From Candidatus Nanopelagicaceae bacterium (GTDB lineage: Bacteria; Actinomycetota; Actinomycetes; Nanopelagicales; Nanopelagicaceae): a stretch of DNA of 55,937 nt. The notes below the pieces were generated by a model. It made no database searches, was not told where the DNA came from, and was given only the letters and a program-made list of their open reading frames with translations. Shown one piece after another: positions 16,300-25,333 of this stretch. The stretch's first letter is position 1. The number at the start of each line of letters is the position of its first letter. Location: assembly GCA_018882745.1 (NCBI GenBank), contig VFFD01000002.1:1-55937 (forward strand). The letters are read 5' to 3'. The translations under genes were made by a program, and so were the position numbers.

Positions 16300-16819
16300 A
16301 CAGATCTATAACCTCGACCAAGTAGAACGTTTTGTGTTAGGTACTGTTGGTCAACCTGGCGAGCGCGCGTTTTATCTCCAAGTCCGCAAGGCAGGGCAAG
16401 TGTTTAGTTTCGCGCTAGAAAAATCTCAAGCTCAAGCCCTTACCGAGAGATTTGCCGAAATTCTCAAAGATACGCTTATGTCTCAGGGTGCAGTCGAGCG
16501 AGATGTAGATCCTTTAGATGCGCCTATTGAGTCTGAATTTACATTAGGCGTTATGGCCATAACATGGCAGGCCGACTCCCAGCTCATCAAATTTGAAGCG
16601 CAAGGTATCTCTAACGAAACAAGTGACGAGGTTTTCGAAGAGATCGTAGGCGATGACGTCGAATCCGCTCCCGCGATACTTCGTTTAACCTTGACGCCTT
16701 CCCAGGTTCGCGGGTTTGTACCGCGCTCGTTCTCAATTATCAAAGCTGGACGTCAACCGTGCATGTTCTGTGGTGGGCCTATCAATCCAGATGGACATAT
16801 TTGTCCACGCGCTAATTGA
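16292..16819 (+). CDS. DUF3090 family protein
   Basis: Protein of 175 residues of unknown function, restricted to actinobacteria as far as I know. The N-terminus RQIYNLDQVERFVLGTVGQP and the C-terminal zinc-ribbon-like CMFCGGPINPDGHICPRAN are family hallmarks. I chose GTG at 16292 because GGAGGGGG lies 5 bases upstream; the TTG at 16277 is earlier but lies within that ribosome binding site. It overlaps the phosphatase gene and is followed directly by the SCO1664-type gene. Confidence 0.88.
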   Translation: MSRQIYNLDQVERFVLGTVGQPGERAFYLQVRKAGQVFSFALEKSQAQALTERFAEILKDTLMSQGAVERDVDPLDAPIESEFTLGVMAITWQADSQLIKFEAQGISNETSDEVFEEIVGDDVESAPAILRLTLTPSQVRGFVPRSFSIIKAGRQPCMFCGGPINPDGHICPRAN

Positions 16820-16826
16820 AACTATC

Positions 16827-17528
16827 GTGCGCAGCGAAGCAGAGTTAATCTCTGGAGAACTGATCATCGAAGGTCGCCTCATCGATGCGTCAAATGCCAC
16901 CCTTTATGGAGTAATCAAGAACTCCATTGAAGATCAATTTCCTGTGGTTTATAAACCGATAGCGGGGGAGCGACCATTGTGGGATTTTCCGGATGGAAAT
17001 CTTGCATCGCGAGAGGTGGCAGCGTTCCTAGTCAGCAAAGAAGTAGGTTTCAATTGCGTTCCAACAACAGTGTTACGTGATGGACCGTTCGGAGTTGGAG
17101 CAGTTCAAGAGTGGATAGATATCAAAGATGATACCGACGTCATCGCTATCGCACAGTCGAATGCTAGAGCCATTCGAAATATGGCGCTCTTTGATGTTGT
17201 CATCAATAACACGGATCGAAAATTTGGTCATATCCTTCCCGTGGATGACACCACGATCCTTGGTTGTGACCATGGGGTTGCTTTCCATGAAGAATTTAAG
17301 TTGCGCACCGTCATCTGGCAGTTCGCAGGCGAGGAACTTAATGAGACTGAACGACATCAGATTGAGAATCTCAGCCGATGGTTGGAAGATGTTGGAGGAG
17401 ATGTTCTCATCAGCTTCCTTACAGATGCTGAGATCACTGCAATGCGTGAAAGAGTTATTCAACTCTTACAGACAGGATTTCCCTATCCTTCGCAAGATTG
17501 GCCGGCAATTCCATGGCCTCCGGTTTAG
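16827..17528 (+). CDS. SCO1664 family protein (PI3/4-kinase-like fold)
   Basis: About 233 residues. Sequence features resemble the atypical kinase fold: VVYKPIAGERPLWDFPDG near the N-terminus (ATP-binding Lys), NNTDRKFGHILPV (catalytic loop Asp and Asn) and GCDHGVAFH (metal-binding Asp). The substrate is unknown; the family occurs with DUF3090 next to mshC. The GTG at 16827 fits the family's N-terminus. An alternative ATG at 16791 would overlap DUF3090 by 29 bases. No clear Shine-Dalgarno is seen for either. Confidence 0.82.
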   Translation: MRSEAELISGELIIEGRLIDASNATLYGVIKNSIEDQFPVVYKPIAGERPLWDFPDGNLASREVAAFLVSKEVGFNCVPTTVLRDGPFGVGAVQEWIDIKDDTDVIAIAQSNARAIRNMALFDVVINNTDRKFGHILPVDDTTILGCDHGVAFHEEFKLRTVIWQFAGEELNETERHQIENLSRWLEDVGGDVLISFLTDAEITAMRERVIQLLQTGFPYPSQDWPAIPWPPV

Positions 17529-17569
17529 TTACTGAGCGCGAGAACAGGGTATTTACCTTTAAATCTTTG

Positions 17570-17575
17570 TAGCAT
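17570..17575 (+). promoter_or_regulatory. -10 box TAGCAT for leaderless mshC
   Basis: TAGCAT is followed by 6 bases and the mshC ATG at 17582. It lies within a near-palindrome at 17569-17581. Confidence 0.5.
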
Positions 17576-17581
17576 TGCTAC

Positions 17582-18814
17582 ATGCGCTCATGGCCGAACC
17601 TGACCCTTCCGCCAGCTCTATCTAAGATTGATCATAAACCGCTCGCTCTCTTCGATTCATATAGGAAATCGTTGGTTCAGATTCAGGATAACGAGCCTTC
17701 GCTTTACGTATGCGGAATAACCCCTTACGACGCTACGCATCTAGGGCATGCGGCTACTTACATTTCTTTTGATCTCATCCATCGCTACTTGCTGATGCAA
17801 GGCAAGAACGTAACGTTTGTAGAGAACATCACGGATATTGATGATCCACTGTTGGAGAGAGCCGCACGAGATAACCAAGCGTGGGAGTTCTTAGCGACGT
17901 CTCAGATCCATCTCTTTCGTACGGATATGGCAGCGCTCCGAGTCCTACCTCCACACCACTATCAAGGCGTTGTTGAGTCGATGTCGATCATTATCGAATT
18001 AGTCCAAAAACATATCGGTAGCGGACTTACATATGCTCTCGACGGAGATATTTATCTTGATCTTACAAAGGTTGATGGTGCATTGAGCTCTCTTCCGTTC
18101 CCGCTAAAGGAAGCTTTAAATATCTTTCGAGAACGAGGTGGAGATCCAGATCGTCATGGAAAGCACCATGCTTTAGACCCTTTGTTATGGCGCGCCAGAA
18201 AGGGGAACGATCCTTCGTGGCCCGCAAAGTTCGGCGAAGGCAGGCCAGGTTGGCATGTCGAGTGTGTAGCAATTGCGTTGTCAAATACTGAGTCTGGAAA
18301 AAGGACATCCATTTCACTCCAAGGTGGCGGCTCAGATCTCATTTTTCCTCATCACTTCATGACTGCGATTCAATCAAAATCCCTGACCGAGAAGGAGTTT
18401 GCGGGAGCTTATGTCCATGCTGGAATGATTGGTCTTGATGGCGAGAAAATGAGTAAGAGCCGTGGAAATCTAGTATTCGTCTCGAAATTATTACAGGCTG
18501 GAATTGCGCCTAATGTCATACGGATTGCTCTCACGCTCCATCATTATCAAGAGGATCGAATGTGGAGTGAGGGCTTGCTTCATCGGGCTCAATCTCTCTC
18601 GTCGAAAATTGAAACCGCCTTATCTCGCTCTGAAGTTGCTCCCACGTCCCAATTTATTCAACGAATCGCGGATGCAATGGCTAACAATCTCGATACACCT
18701 ACCGCGTATTTAGCAATCGAGCAGTGGTGCGATGAAACTGCGCACGGTAGCGAAGGAGGTTCTGCAGGAGAGATTTCGCGAGCTCTAGATAGTTACCTTG
18801 GGCTTGGTTACTAG
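17582..18814 (+). CDS. mshC: Mycothiol synthesis Cys:GlcN-Ins ligase
   Basis: ATP-dependent ligase joining cysteine to 1-D-myo-inosityl 2-amino-2-deoxy-glucopyranoside, a late step of mycothiol synthesis. It is a cysteinyl-tRNA synthetase relative: YVCGITPYDATHLGHA at residues 42-57 (zinc Cys44 and HLGH-type signature) and KMSKSRGN near residue 290. CGITPYDATHLGHA separates MshC from true CysS. Length 410 is typical. No other msh genes are present in the window. Its stop overlaps that of the convergent PAC2 gene. Confidence 0.94.
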   Translation: MRSWPNLTLPPALSKIDHKPLALFDSYRKSLVQIQDNEPSLYVCGITPYDATHLGHAATYISFDLIHRYLLMQGKNVTFVENITDIDDPLLERAARDNQAWEFLATSQIHLFRTDMAALRVLPPHHYQGVVESMSIIIELVQKHIGSGLTYALDGDIYLDLTKVDGALSSLPFPLKEALNIFRERGGDPDRHGKHHALDPLLWRARKGNDPSWPAKFGEGRPGWHVECVAIALSNTESGKRTSISLQGGGSDLIFPHHFMTAIQSKSLTEKEFAGAYVHAGMIGLDGEKMSKSRGNLVFVSKLLQAGIAPNVIRIALTLHHYQEDRMWSEGLLHRAQSLSSKIETALSRSEVAPTSQFIQRIADAMANNLDTPTAYLAIEQWCDETAHGSEGGSAGEISRALDSYLGLGY

Positions 18815-19656
18815 ATTTCCGGATTTCTCCGAAGGAAGCGTTCAACCTCTCGCGCAATTGCCTCGCCTGTGACATCAGGAAGATCCGAGGCATCTTTTGA
18901 TGATTCAAGCTGGCGTACATAATCTCCAACTTCGGAATCTTCGGCTGCCATCTGATCAACTTGCTTCTCCCACGATGCAGCTCTTTCGGGTAGATCGCCT
19001 TGAGTAATACTGATCTCTAGAAAATCCTCCAGAGCGTTCACCAATGCAAGCGATGCTTTGGGAGATGGGGGAGTTGAAACATAGTGCGGAACCGCAGCCC
19101 AAAGCGAAACTGCATCTAATCCACGACGATGGGCGGCATCTTGCAATACTCCGACAATTCCCGTGGGTCCTTCATATCGGGAGATCTCAACTCCTAACTT
19201 CTCCGCGACATCGGGATGAGCACCGCTTCCAGTAACGCTAATAGGACGAGAGTGCGGTGTATCCGCCAGTAATGCGCCCATTGTTATCAGCATGGGCACT
19301 TCGTAATCATCAGCAAGATCAAGAATTTCGTCAGCAAAACGCTGCCACTTCATCGAGGGTTCAATACCTTTTACCACGAGAAAATCATGATCGAGATGAG
19401 GAGTTGAAACAGAGTAAACAATCGTGTTGGGCCAGATAATTTCGCGAACAACTTTCTCATCGACGCGAATTGTTGGGCGATTTACTTGAAAGTCGTAATA
19501 GTCCTCTGGATCCATCACAGCCAGTTGTTGGTGAGTCCATACTGTAAGCAGATGAGTAATGGCTCCGGTTGCTGATTCTCCAGCGTCATTCCATCCTTCG
19601 AATGCCGCAATCATGATGGGGCTCCGTAGGTTTAATGAGTTCTCGGAAATGAACAT
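18811..19656 (-). CDS. PAC2 family protein
   Basis: Protein of 281 residues of the PAC2 (proteasome-assembly-chaperone-2-like) family. MIAAFEGWNDAGESATGA near the N-terminus is the family signature, and VPMLITMGALLADTPHSRP is the conserved core. Bacterial function is unknown; the name comes from eukaryotic proteasome assembly factors. It is notable that no proteasome genes occur in this region. The ATG lies 6 bases behind TAGGCT, and the gene diverges from metH with only 28 bases between. Confidence 0.88.
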   Translation of the reverse strand: MFISENSLNLRSPIMIAAFEGWNDAGESATGAITHLLTVWTHQQLAVMDPEDYYDFQVNRPTIRVDEKVVREIIWPNTIVYSVSTPHLDHDFLVVKGIEPSMKWQRFADEILDLADDYEVPMLITMGALLADTPHSRPISVTGSGAHPDVAEKLGVEISRYEGPTGIVGVLQDAAHRRGLDAVSLWAAVPHYVSTPPSPKASLALVNALEDFLEISITQGDLPERAASWEKQVDQMAAEDSEVGDYVRQLESSKDASDLPDVTGEAIAREVERFLRRNPEI

Positions 19657-19662
19657 AGTGTG

Positions 19663-19677
19663 AGCCTACGATAAACT
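19663..19677. promoter_or_regulatory. Divergent leaderless -10 boxes: PAC2 (-) and metH (+)
   Basis: TAGGCT on the minus strand (19663-19668) precedes the PAC2 ATG by 6 bases. TAAACT on the plus strand (19672-19677) precedes the metH GTG by 7 bases. The 28-base gap excludes a cobalamin riboswitch before metH. Confidence 0.5.
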
Positions 19678-19684
19678 CCCACCA

Positions 19685-22600
19685 GTGAGCGCGTTGAAAT
19701 CTGTCATCAAACCCAATGAAGGCTCGCTACGCATCGCCCTTAGATCCCGCGTTGTTATTGCCGACGGTGCAATGGGGACCATGATCCAGGCGGCAAATCC
19801 ATCATTAGAAGATTTCCAAGGCCACGAAGGCTGCAATGAGATTCTCAATGTCACTAGACCCGAACTCATCGCTGAGATCCATCGGAAGTATCTCGAAGCA
19901 GGCGTTGATTCAATTGAGACAAATACTTTTGGAGCCAATTTGGCTAATCTCGGTGAGTACGGAATTCCGGAACGAATCTATGAGTTAGCTAAGGCCGGCG
20001 CAGAAATCGCGCGTTCTGTAGCGGATGAATTCTCAACAAACGACAAACCCCGTTGGGTCTTAGGTTCTCTCGGCCCCGGAACAAAGCTTCCAACGCTGGG
20101 ACATATTTCCTATCAAGAATTAAAGGATGCCTATCAAATTGCATCACAAGGTTTGATCGATGGCGGAGCTGATGCGCTCCTTGTTGAAACAACTCAAGAT
20201 CTCCTACAAGCTAAAGCGGCAGTCAATGGCGCTCGAGCTGCTCGCGAAAAGTGCGAACGCGACATTGTGTTGATTGCCCAAGTAACAGTAGAAACAACAG
20301 GGACTATGTTGCTTGGTTCAGAAATCGGAGCCGCGCTTAATTCGCTCGCAGCCTTAGATGTGGATCTCATCGGCATGAACTGCGCAACTGGGCCCGCAGA
20401 AATGAGTGAACATCTCAGAACCTTGAGTAAATCTTCGCCCATTGGTATTTCTTGTATGCCCAATGCGGGTCTTCCCGTTCTCAAAGATGGTGGCGCCTAC
20501 TACCCGCTCGGACCAGATGAACTTGCCACATCACTTTCTACCTTTGTGGACGAGTATGGCGTTGGGCTTATTGGTGGATGTTGCGGCACCACACCGGAGC
20601 ATTTAGCGGCCGTTGTTTCAAAAATGAATCGCCATCATTCACTGGAGCGTCAACCGAAGTTGGAATCTGGCGCCTCTTCTCTCTATCAATTCGTTCCTTT
20701 TCGTCAGGATCAGACCTATTTGGCGATTGGCGAGCGAACCAACGCCAACGGCAGTAGAGCGTTTCGGGATGCACTTATTGCTGAGGATTGGGAAAAGTGC
20801 GTAGAAATTGCAAAAGATCAGATTCGTGAAGGTGCGCATCTCTTAGATCTATCAGTTGATTATGTAGGTCGCGACGGTGTTCGAGATATGACGGAGTTAG
20901 CTAAACGTTTTGCAACCGCAACGACTCTGCCCATAATGCTCGATTCGACCGAGCCATCAGTAATAAAAGCGGGATTAGAGAATTTGGGCGGTCGTTGTGT
21001 TATCAATTCGGTGAATTATGAAGATGGTGATGGTCCCGATTCGCGCTTTGCCAAAATCATGCCGATCGCAAAGGAACATGGCGCAGCGTTAGTCGCTCTC
21101 ACGATAGATGAGGAAGGCCAAGCTCGAGACAAAGAATGGAAGCTACGCGTTGCTAGGCGTCTCATCACCGACCTCACTGAGAATTGGAATATACGAGTTT
21201 CGGACATCATCATTGATTGTTTAACTTTTCCAATTGCCACGGGGCAAGAAGAGACGCGACGTGATGCGATAGAGACTATTGATGCGATTCGCCAGTTGAA
21301 AATCGAGTTTCCTGAAGTACAAACAACTCTGGGTGTAAGCAATGTTTCGTTCGGTCTCAATCCTGCGGCTCGAATCGTCCTCAATTCGGTCTTTTTAGCC
21401 GAAGCGGTCAACGCGGGGCTTGATAGCGCGATTGTGCATCCATCGAAGATCTCTCCCATGAATCGCATTCCCCAGGAACAGCGCGATGTCGCACTTGACT
21501 TAATTTATGATCGTAGAACTTTTGACGGAGAAACGTGCACATACGATCCATTAGCGCGTTTCTTAGAGTTGTTTGAAGGGGTCGAAGTTACATCAACTCG
21601 TCAATCTCGGGCCGCAGAGTTGGCTGCTCTGCCTTTAACCGAACGCCTTGTGAAGCGAATCATCGAAGGTGAAAAGCAGGGATTAGCTGAAGATCTCGAG
21701 GCCGCCCGCCTCAATGGAATTGCGCCACTGGTCATAATCAATGATTATCTTCTCGAGGGCATGAAAGTTGTGGGAGAGCTCTTTGGAAAAGGAGAGATGC
21801 AACTTCCTTTCGTTCTGCAGTCAGCTGAAGTCATGAAAGCTGCTGTGGCGCTCCTTGAACCACATATGGAGAAATCTGACTCCAGCGATCGAGGATCCAT
21901 TCTTCTTGCGACCGTGAAAGGCGATGTTCACGATATCGGGAAAAATCTCGTGGATATTATTCTTACAAATAATGGCTTCCGCGTGGTTAATATCGGAATT
22001 AAGCAGACCATCAATCAGATTATTGAAGCTGCAGAAAACAATAATGTTGATGTTATCGGCATGAGCGGCTTGCTTGTCAAATCAACGGTGATCATGAAGG
22101 AAAATCTCGAAGAGTTAGAAAGTCGAGGGCTTGCAACAAAATGGCCCGTTCTCCTTGGTGGCGCTGCACTCACAAGAACATTTGTTGAAAGTGATCTAGC
22201 AAGTAAATTCCCGGGAACTGTTCGGTACGCGCGCGATGCTTTTGAAGGATTGTCGCTGATGGATGCGATCATGGGAGAGAAGAAGGGTTTGCCAGGAGTA
22301 TCTCTACCGCCATTGAAAGAACGGCGCACACGAGTTGTTTCGACCGACGCGCCCTCCACTACCGACACAACACGAAGCGATGTTTCCGATTCCAATCTCA
22401 TTCCTCAGGCGCCATTTTTTGGTTCCCGAGTTGTAAAAGGAATAGCACTCAACGAATACAGCTCGATGCTTGATGAACGCGCTCTTTTTGTTGGGCAATG
22501 GGGTTTAAAGGGCGGCTCAAAAGGCGGCAAGGGTAGTTATGAAGATATGGTTGAAAATGAGGGTCGACCTCGTCTTCGCGCTTTACTCAACGAGGCACAA

Positions 22601-23206
22601 TCGCAAGGTTGGCTTAACGCAGCGGTTGTATATGGATATTTTCCTTGTTATAGCGAGGGCAATGATCTCGTCATTCTTCACCATGAAGGGGAAAAATCAG
22701 GAAGCGAAAGAGTTCGATTCACTTTCCCACGCCAGCGACGAGATCGCCGACTCTGCATTAGCGATTTTTTCCGCTCCAAGGACTCGGGGCAGATCGATGT
22801 TGTCGCTTTCCATATCGTCACTATGGGGCAATCGGTAAGTGAGGCCACCAGCAAACTTTTCGCTGCGAATAATTATCGCGAGTATCTAGAACTTCATGGT
22901 TTAGGTGTGCAATTAACCGAAGCGCTCGCCGAACGTTGGCACGCGCGCATCAGGTCTGAGTTGAACTTTGGAACAGAAGACAGTTCACAATTGGATGAGA
23001 TTCTTGATCAAGGCTACAGAGGTTCTCGTTATAGCTTTGGATACCCTGCATGTCCAGATCTAGAGCAGCAGGTTCAATTATGCGAATTGTTGCAGCCAGA
23101 CCGTATTGGCGTATCGCTCTCGGATGAGTTCCAACTTCATCCTGAACAGAGCACATCTGCCATCATCGTTCATCATCCAGAAGCGAAGTACTTCAATGCT
23201 CAGTAA
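19685..23206 (+). CDS. metH: Cobalamin-dependent methionine synthase
   Basis: Transfers a methyl group from methyltetrahydrofolate to homocysteine. All four modules are present in 1173 residues. The homocysteine domain has zinc ligands in GMNCATGP and GGCCGTTP. The pterin domain begins near LAIGERTNANGSRAF. The cobalamin domain has the B12-ligating His in GDVHDIGKN near residue 745. The reactivation domain ends with YPACPDLEQQ. The GTG start follows TAAACT. It needs B12; no B12 genes or riboswitch are seen. The 3' end overlaps the HAD gene. Confidence 0.96.
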   Translation: MSALKSVIKPNEGSLRIALRSRVVIADGAMGTMIQAANPSLEDFQGHEGCNEILNVTRPELIAEIHRKYLEAGVDSIETNTFGANLANLGEYGIPERIYELAKAGAEIARSVADEFSTNDKPRWVLGSLGPGTKLPTLGHISYQELKDAYQIASQGLIDGGADALLVETTQDLLQAKAAVNGARAAREKCERDIVLIAQVTVETTGTMLLGSEIGAALNSLAALDVDLIGMNCATGPAEMSEHLRTLSKSSPIGISCMPNAGLPVLKDGGAYYPLGPDELATSLSTFVDEYGVGLIGGCCGTTPEHLAAVVSKMNRHHSLERQPKLESGASSLYQFVPFRQDQTYLAIGERTNANGSRAFRDALIAEDWEKCVEIAKDQIREGAHLLDLSVDYVGRDGVRDMTELAKRFATATTLPIMLDSTEPSVIKAGLENLGGRCVINSVNYEDGDGPDSRFAKIMPIAKEHGAALVALTIDEEGQARDKEWKLRVARRLITDLTENWNIRVSDIIIDCLTFPIATGQEETRRDAIETIDAIRQLKIEFPEVQTTLGVSNVSFGLNPAARIVLNSVFLAEAVNAGLDSAIVHPSKISPMNRIPQEQRDVALDLIYDRRTFDGETCTYDPLARFLELFEGVEVTSTRQSRAAELAALPLTERLVKRIIEGEKQGLAEDLEAARLNGIAPLVIINDYLLEGMKVVGELFGKGEMQLPFVLQSAEVMKAAVALLEPHMEKSDSSDRGSILLATVKGDVHDIGKNLVDIILTNNGFRVVNIGIKQTINQIIEAAENNNVDVIGMSGLLVKSTVIMKENLEELESRGLATKWPVLLGGAALTRTFVESDLASKFPGTVRYARDAFEGLSLMDAIMGEKKGLPGVSLPPLKERRTRVVSTDAPSTTDTTRSDVSDSNLIPQAPFFGSRVVKGIALNEYSSMLDERALFVGQWGLKGGSKGGKGSYEDMVENEGRPRLRALLNEAQSQGWLNAAVVYGYFPCYSEGNDLVILHHEGEKSGSERVRFTFPRQRRDRRLCISDFFRSKDSGQIDVVAFHIVTMGQSVSEATSKLFAANNYREYLELHGLGVQLTEALAERWHARIRSELNFGTEDSSQLDEILDQGYRGSRYSFGYPACPDLEQQVQLCELLQPDRIGVSLSDEFQLHPEQSTSAIIVHHPEAKYFNAQ

Positions 23207-23882
23207 ATTTCCTTTCAAGGCCGTTCTCTGGGATATGGATGGCACATTGATTAATAGTGAGCCGCTTTGGATTGAACAAGAGCGCGTAATGATGAACGAA
23301 CTCGGCGCCCAATGGAGCGATGAGGATGCTTTGCACTGTGTAGGAGGACCCATGGCTCGGGTTGATGCTTTTATGCGAAGCAAACTTCCTGTCGAACATC
23401 AGCATCGATTCAAACCATTGGAGCTCACCAACACTCTGTTAACGCGCATGGAAAAACGTTTCGCCCAGGGAGTTGAATTCGCTCCCGGCGCCCAAGAGTT
23501 GATGATTGAAATGAAAACAGACTCGATTCCGCTGGCCCTCGTTTCTGCATCATCGCGACCACTTGTCAATGCTGCGTTAGTGAGTATTGGAGAGAAGAAT
23601 TTTGATATTACGATCTCCGATAATGATGTAGCTCAATCCAAGCCTCACCCAGAGGGTTATTTGCTCGCCGCACAGAAACTCTCAGTAGCGATTGAGAACT
23701 GTCTTGTGATCGAAGATTCGATTACAGGCACGACTGCAGCAATCAATTCGGGGGCATATGTATTGGGGTTGCCGCACTTCTCAGCGCTTCCTGAAGGACC
23801 AAAAGTGATTCATATGAAGTCGCTCGAAGGCGTGACTCTTTCAACTATCACTAATGCTTTCACGGCACTGATCAGCGCATAA
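23196..23882 (+). CDS. HAD-family hydrolase (phosphoglycolate-phosphatase/beta-PGM-like)
   Basis: HAD subfamily IA phosphatase of 228 residues. Motif I is AVLWDMDGTLINSE, the Ser of motif II is in LVSASSRP, the motif III Lys is in SKPHPEGYLLA and motif IV is VIEDSITG. The helical cap follows motif I. The substrate is a small phosphorylated metabolite that cannot be specified. The ATG at 23196 lies inside the end of metH (11-base overlap). trmI follows after 22 bases; a HAD gene also lies beside metH and trmI in other actinobacteria. Confidence 0.87.
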   Translation: MLSKFPFKAVLWDMDGTLINSEPLWIEQERVMMNELGAQWSDEDALHCVGGPMARVDAFMRSKLPVEHQHRFKPLELTNTLLTRMEKRFAQGVEFAPGAQELMIEMKTDSIPLALVSASSRPLVNAALVSIGEKNFDITISDNDVAQSKPHPEGYLLAAQKLSVAIENCLVIEDSITGTTAAINSGAYVLGLPHFSALPEGPKVIHMKSLEGVTLSTITNAFTALISA

Positions 23883-23904
23883 CTAACTAGGGGATAATCG
23901 AGGA

Positions 23905-24762
23905 ATGAAGTCGCAAGGAACCGGACCGCTCCAGGCGGGTGATCGAGTACAGCTAACAGATGAACGCGGCAAAATGTATTCCTTTTATCTTGCTGAAGGT
24001 GGTCAATGGCATTCACACAAAGGCTGGATTAATCACGCCGACATTATTGGTTTAGATGAAGGATCTACTGTCCAATCAAATTCCGGCACTAAGTATCAAG
24101 TTCTCCGCCCTCTTCTCAACGACTACGTACTCTCTATGCCTCGTGGTGCAACCATTGTTTATCCTAAAGACTCCGCGATTATTGTTGGCTTTGCTGATGT
24201 TTTTCCTGGCGCAAAAGTTCTTGAGGCAGGAGCGGGCAGTGGCGCCCTGTCAATTAGCCTCCTTCGTGCTATCGGAGATGGTGCGCTGGTGTCATATGAA
24301 ATGCGAGATGAATTCCTGGAGAATGCCCGCGACAATGTCCGTAAATATTTCGGAAAGCTCCCAGAAAACTGGACTCTTGTTCACGATAAGGTACAGAACG
24401 GAGCTTTCGCAGGTGACTTCGATCGCGTGATCTTTGACATGCTCGCACCATGGGAATGTCTCGATGTTGCTTACCAAGCGTTGAAGCCTGGAGGAGTTCT
24501 CTGTTGCTATGTTGCAACAACAACTCAGTTATCAAAAGTCGCGGAGGCAATAAAGGCAAGCAACAAGTTCTCCGAACCAGAGAGTTTTGAAACTCTCTTG
24601 CGTTCGTGGCACCATGAAGGTTTAGCAGTACGTCCGATGCATTCCATGAATGCGCACACTGGCTTTTTGCTCTTTACTCGCAAGTTGGCGGAGGGAACTC
24701 CACCAATCCGTAGAAAACGTCGACCCTCAAAAGGTCAGATTGAGAACTCTGAAATTAACTAA
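23905..24762 (+). CDS. trmI: tRNA (adenine-58-N1)-methyltransferase
   Basis: Methylates A58 in the T-loop of tRNAs, stabilising them. Length 285. An N-terminal beta-barrel-like region (GDRVQLTDERGKMY) precedes a Rossmann domain with the SAM motif VLEAGAGSGALSISLL near residue 106. FDRVIFDMLAPWE and LKPGGVLCCYVATTTQL are further family motifs. GATAAT and GAGGA stand directly before the ATG. In most actinobacteria the Pup-proteasome cluster follows this gene; here it is absent. The 3' end overlaps the FKBP gene by eight bases. Confidence 0.94.
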   Translation: MKSQGTGPLQAGDRVQLTDERGKMYSFYLAEGGQWHSHKGWINHADIIGLDEGSTVQSNSGTKYQVLRPLLNDYVLSMPRGATIVYPKDSAIIVGFADVFPGAKVLEAGAGSGALSISLLRAIGDGALVSYEMRDEFLENARDNVRKYFGKLPENWTLVHDKVQNGAFAGDFDRVIFDMLAPWECLDVAYQALKPGGVLCCYVATTTQLSKVAEAIKASNKFSEPESFETLLRSWHHEGLAVRPMHSMNAHTGFLLFTRKLAEGTPPIRRKRRPSKGQIENSEIN

Positions 24763-25267
24763 TGTTGATCAAATCAACAACAAAGATCAGCGTTTCATTT
24801 GGACCAATTGGTCCGCCACCAGCCTCGCCGTATCCAAGTGCGGGTGGAATGACGAGCAAGCGACGTCCACCGACTTTCATTCCAGGAATGCCTTGTTGCC
24901 ATCCAAGAATCACTTGATTCAAGCCGAATGTTGCGGGCTCACCGCTCCATGAACTTTCAACAACTTCACCTGTTGACCAGGCCATCAAGGTGTAATGAAC
25001 AGTCAGAGTTGAATTCGCTTCTGCTGTGGCGCCAGATCCCGTAATAACATCTTCCGTAACAAGTTCTTGTGGAGGATTTCCCGTAGGAGCGGTGATGGTT
25101 GGCGCTTCGTTTGCAGCTCCTGAAACTTGAGGCATATTTTCTCCTGTCGATTGAGACTGCGTTGAATTACCCATGGGTGAATCAGATGGATTACCACCAT
25201 CGGTAGTGCAGCCGGCAAGCAGCACTAAAGATGCCAAAGCAATTGATACGGTGCGCATTTTCGTCAT
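24755..25267 (-). CDS. FKBP-type peptidyl-prolyl isomerase, lipoprotein
   Basis: Exported folding catalyst of 170 residues. The N-terminus MTKMRTVSIALASLVLLAGC is a lipoprotein signal peptide with lipobox LAGC and lipidated Cys20. A Ser/Asn/Pro-rich linker follows, then one FKBP domain (VHYTLMAWSTGEVVESS, IPGMKVGGRRLLVIPPALGYG). The start lies 6 bases behind TAAAGT. It diverges from pafB, where FKBP genes also occur in streptomycetes. Maturation would require Lgt, LspA and the Lnt encoded at 32548. Confidence 0.93.
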   Translation of the reverse strand: MTKMRTVSIALASLVLLAGCTTDGGNPSDSPMGNSTQSQSTGENMPQVSGAANEAPTITAPTGNPPQELVTEDVITGSGATAEANSTLTVHYTLMAWSTGEVVESSWSGEPATFGLNQVILGWQQGIPGMKVGGRRLLVIPPALGYGEAGGGPIGPNETLIFVVDLINIS

Positions 25268-25273
25268 GGGGGG

Positions 25274-25279
25274 ACTTTA
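25274..25279 (-). promoter_or_regulatory. -10 box TAAAGT for leaderless FKBP gene
   Basis: TAAAGT on the minus strand, 6 bases (all C) before the ATG at 25267. Confidence 0.55.
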
Positions 25280-25321
25280 GCAAGCCCTCAGGAAAAAACC
25301 GCGCAGGCCTTGATAAGCCGC

Positions 25322-25327
25322 TAATCT
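25322..25327 (+). promoter_or_regulatory. -10 box TAATCT for leaderless pafB
   Basis: TAATCT is followed by 6 bases and the pafB ATG at 25334. Confidence 0.55.
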
Positions 25328-25333
25328 CACCTT

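Noticed and set aside
19657-19684. Cobalamin riboswitch before metH
   Set aside because: The 28-base gap is much too short and holds two divergent promoters.
21016-22401. Open frames opposite metH
   Set aside because: Shadows caused by codon bias in metH.
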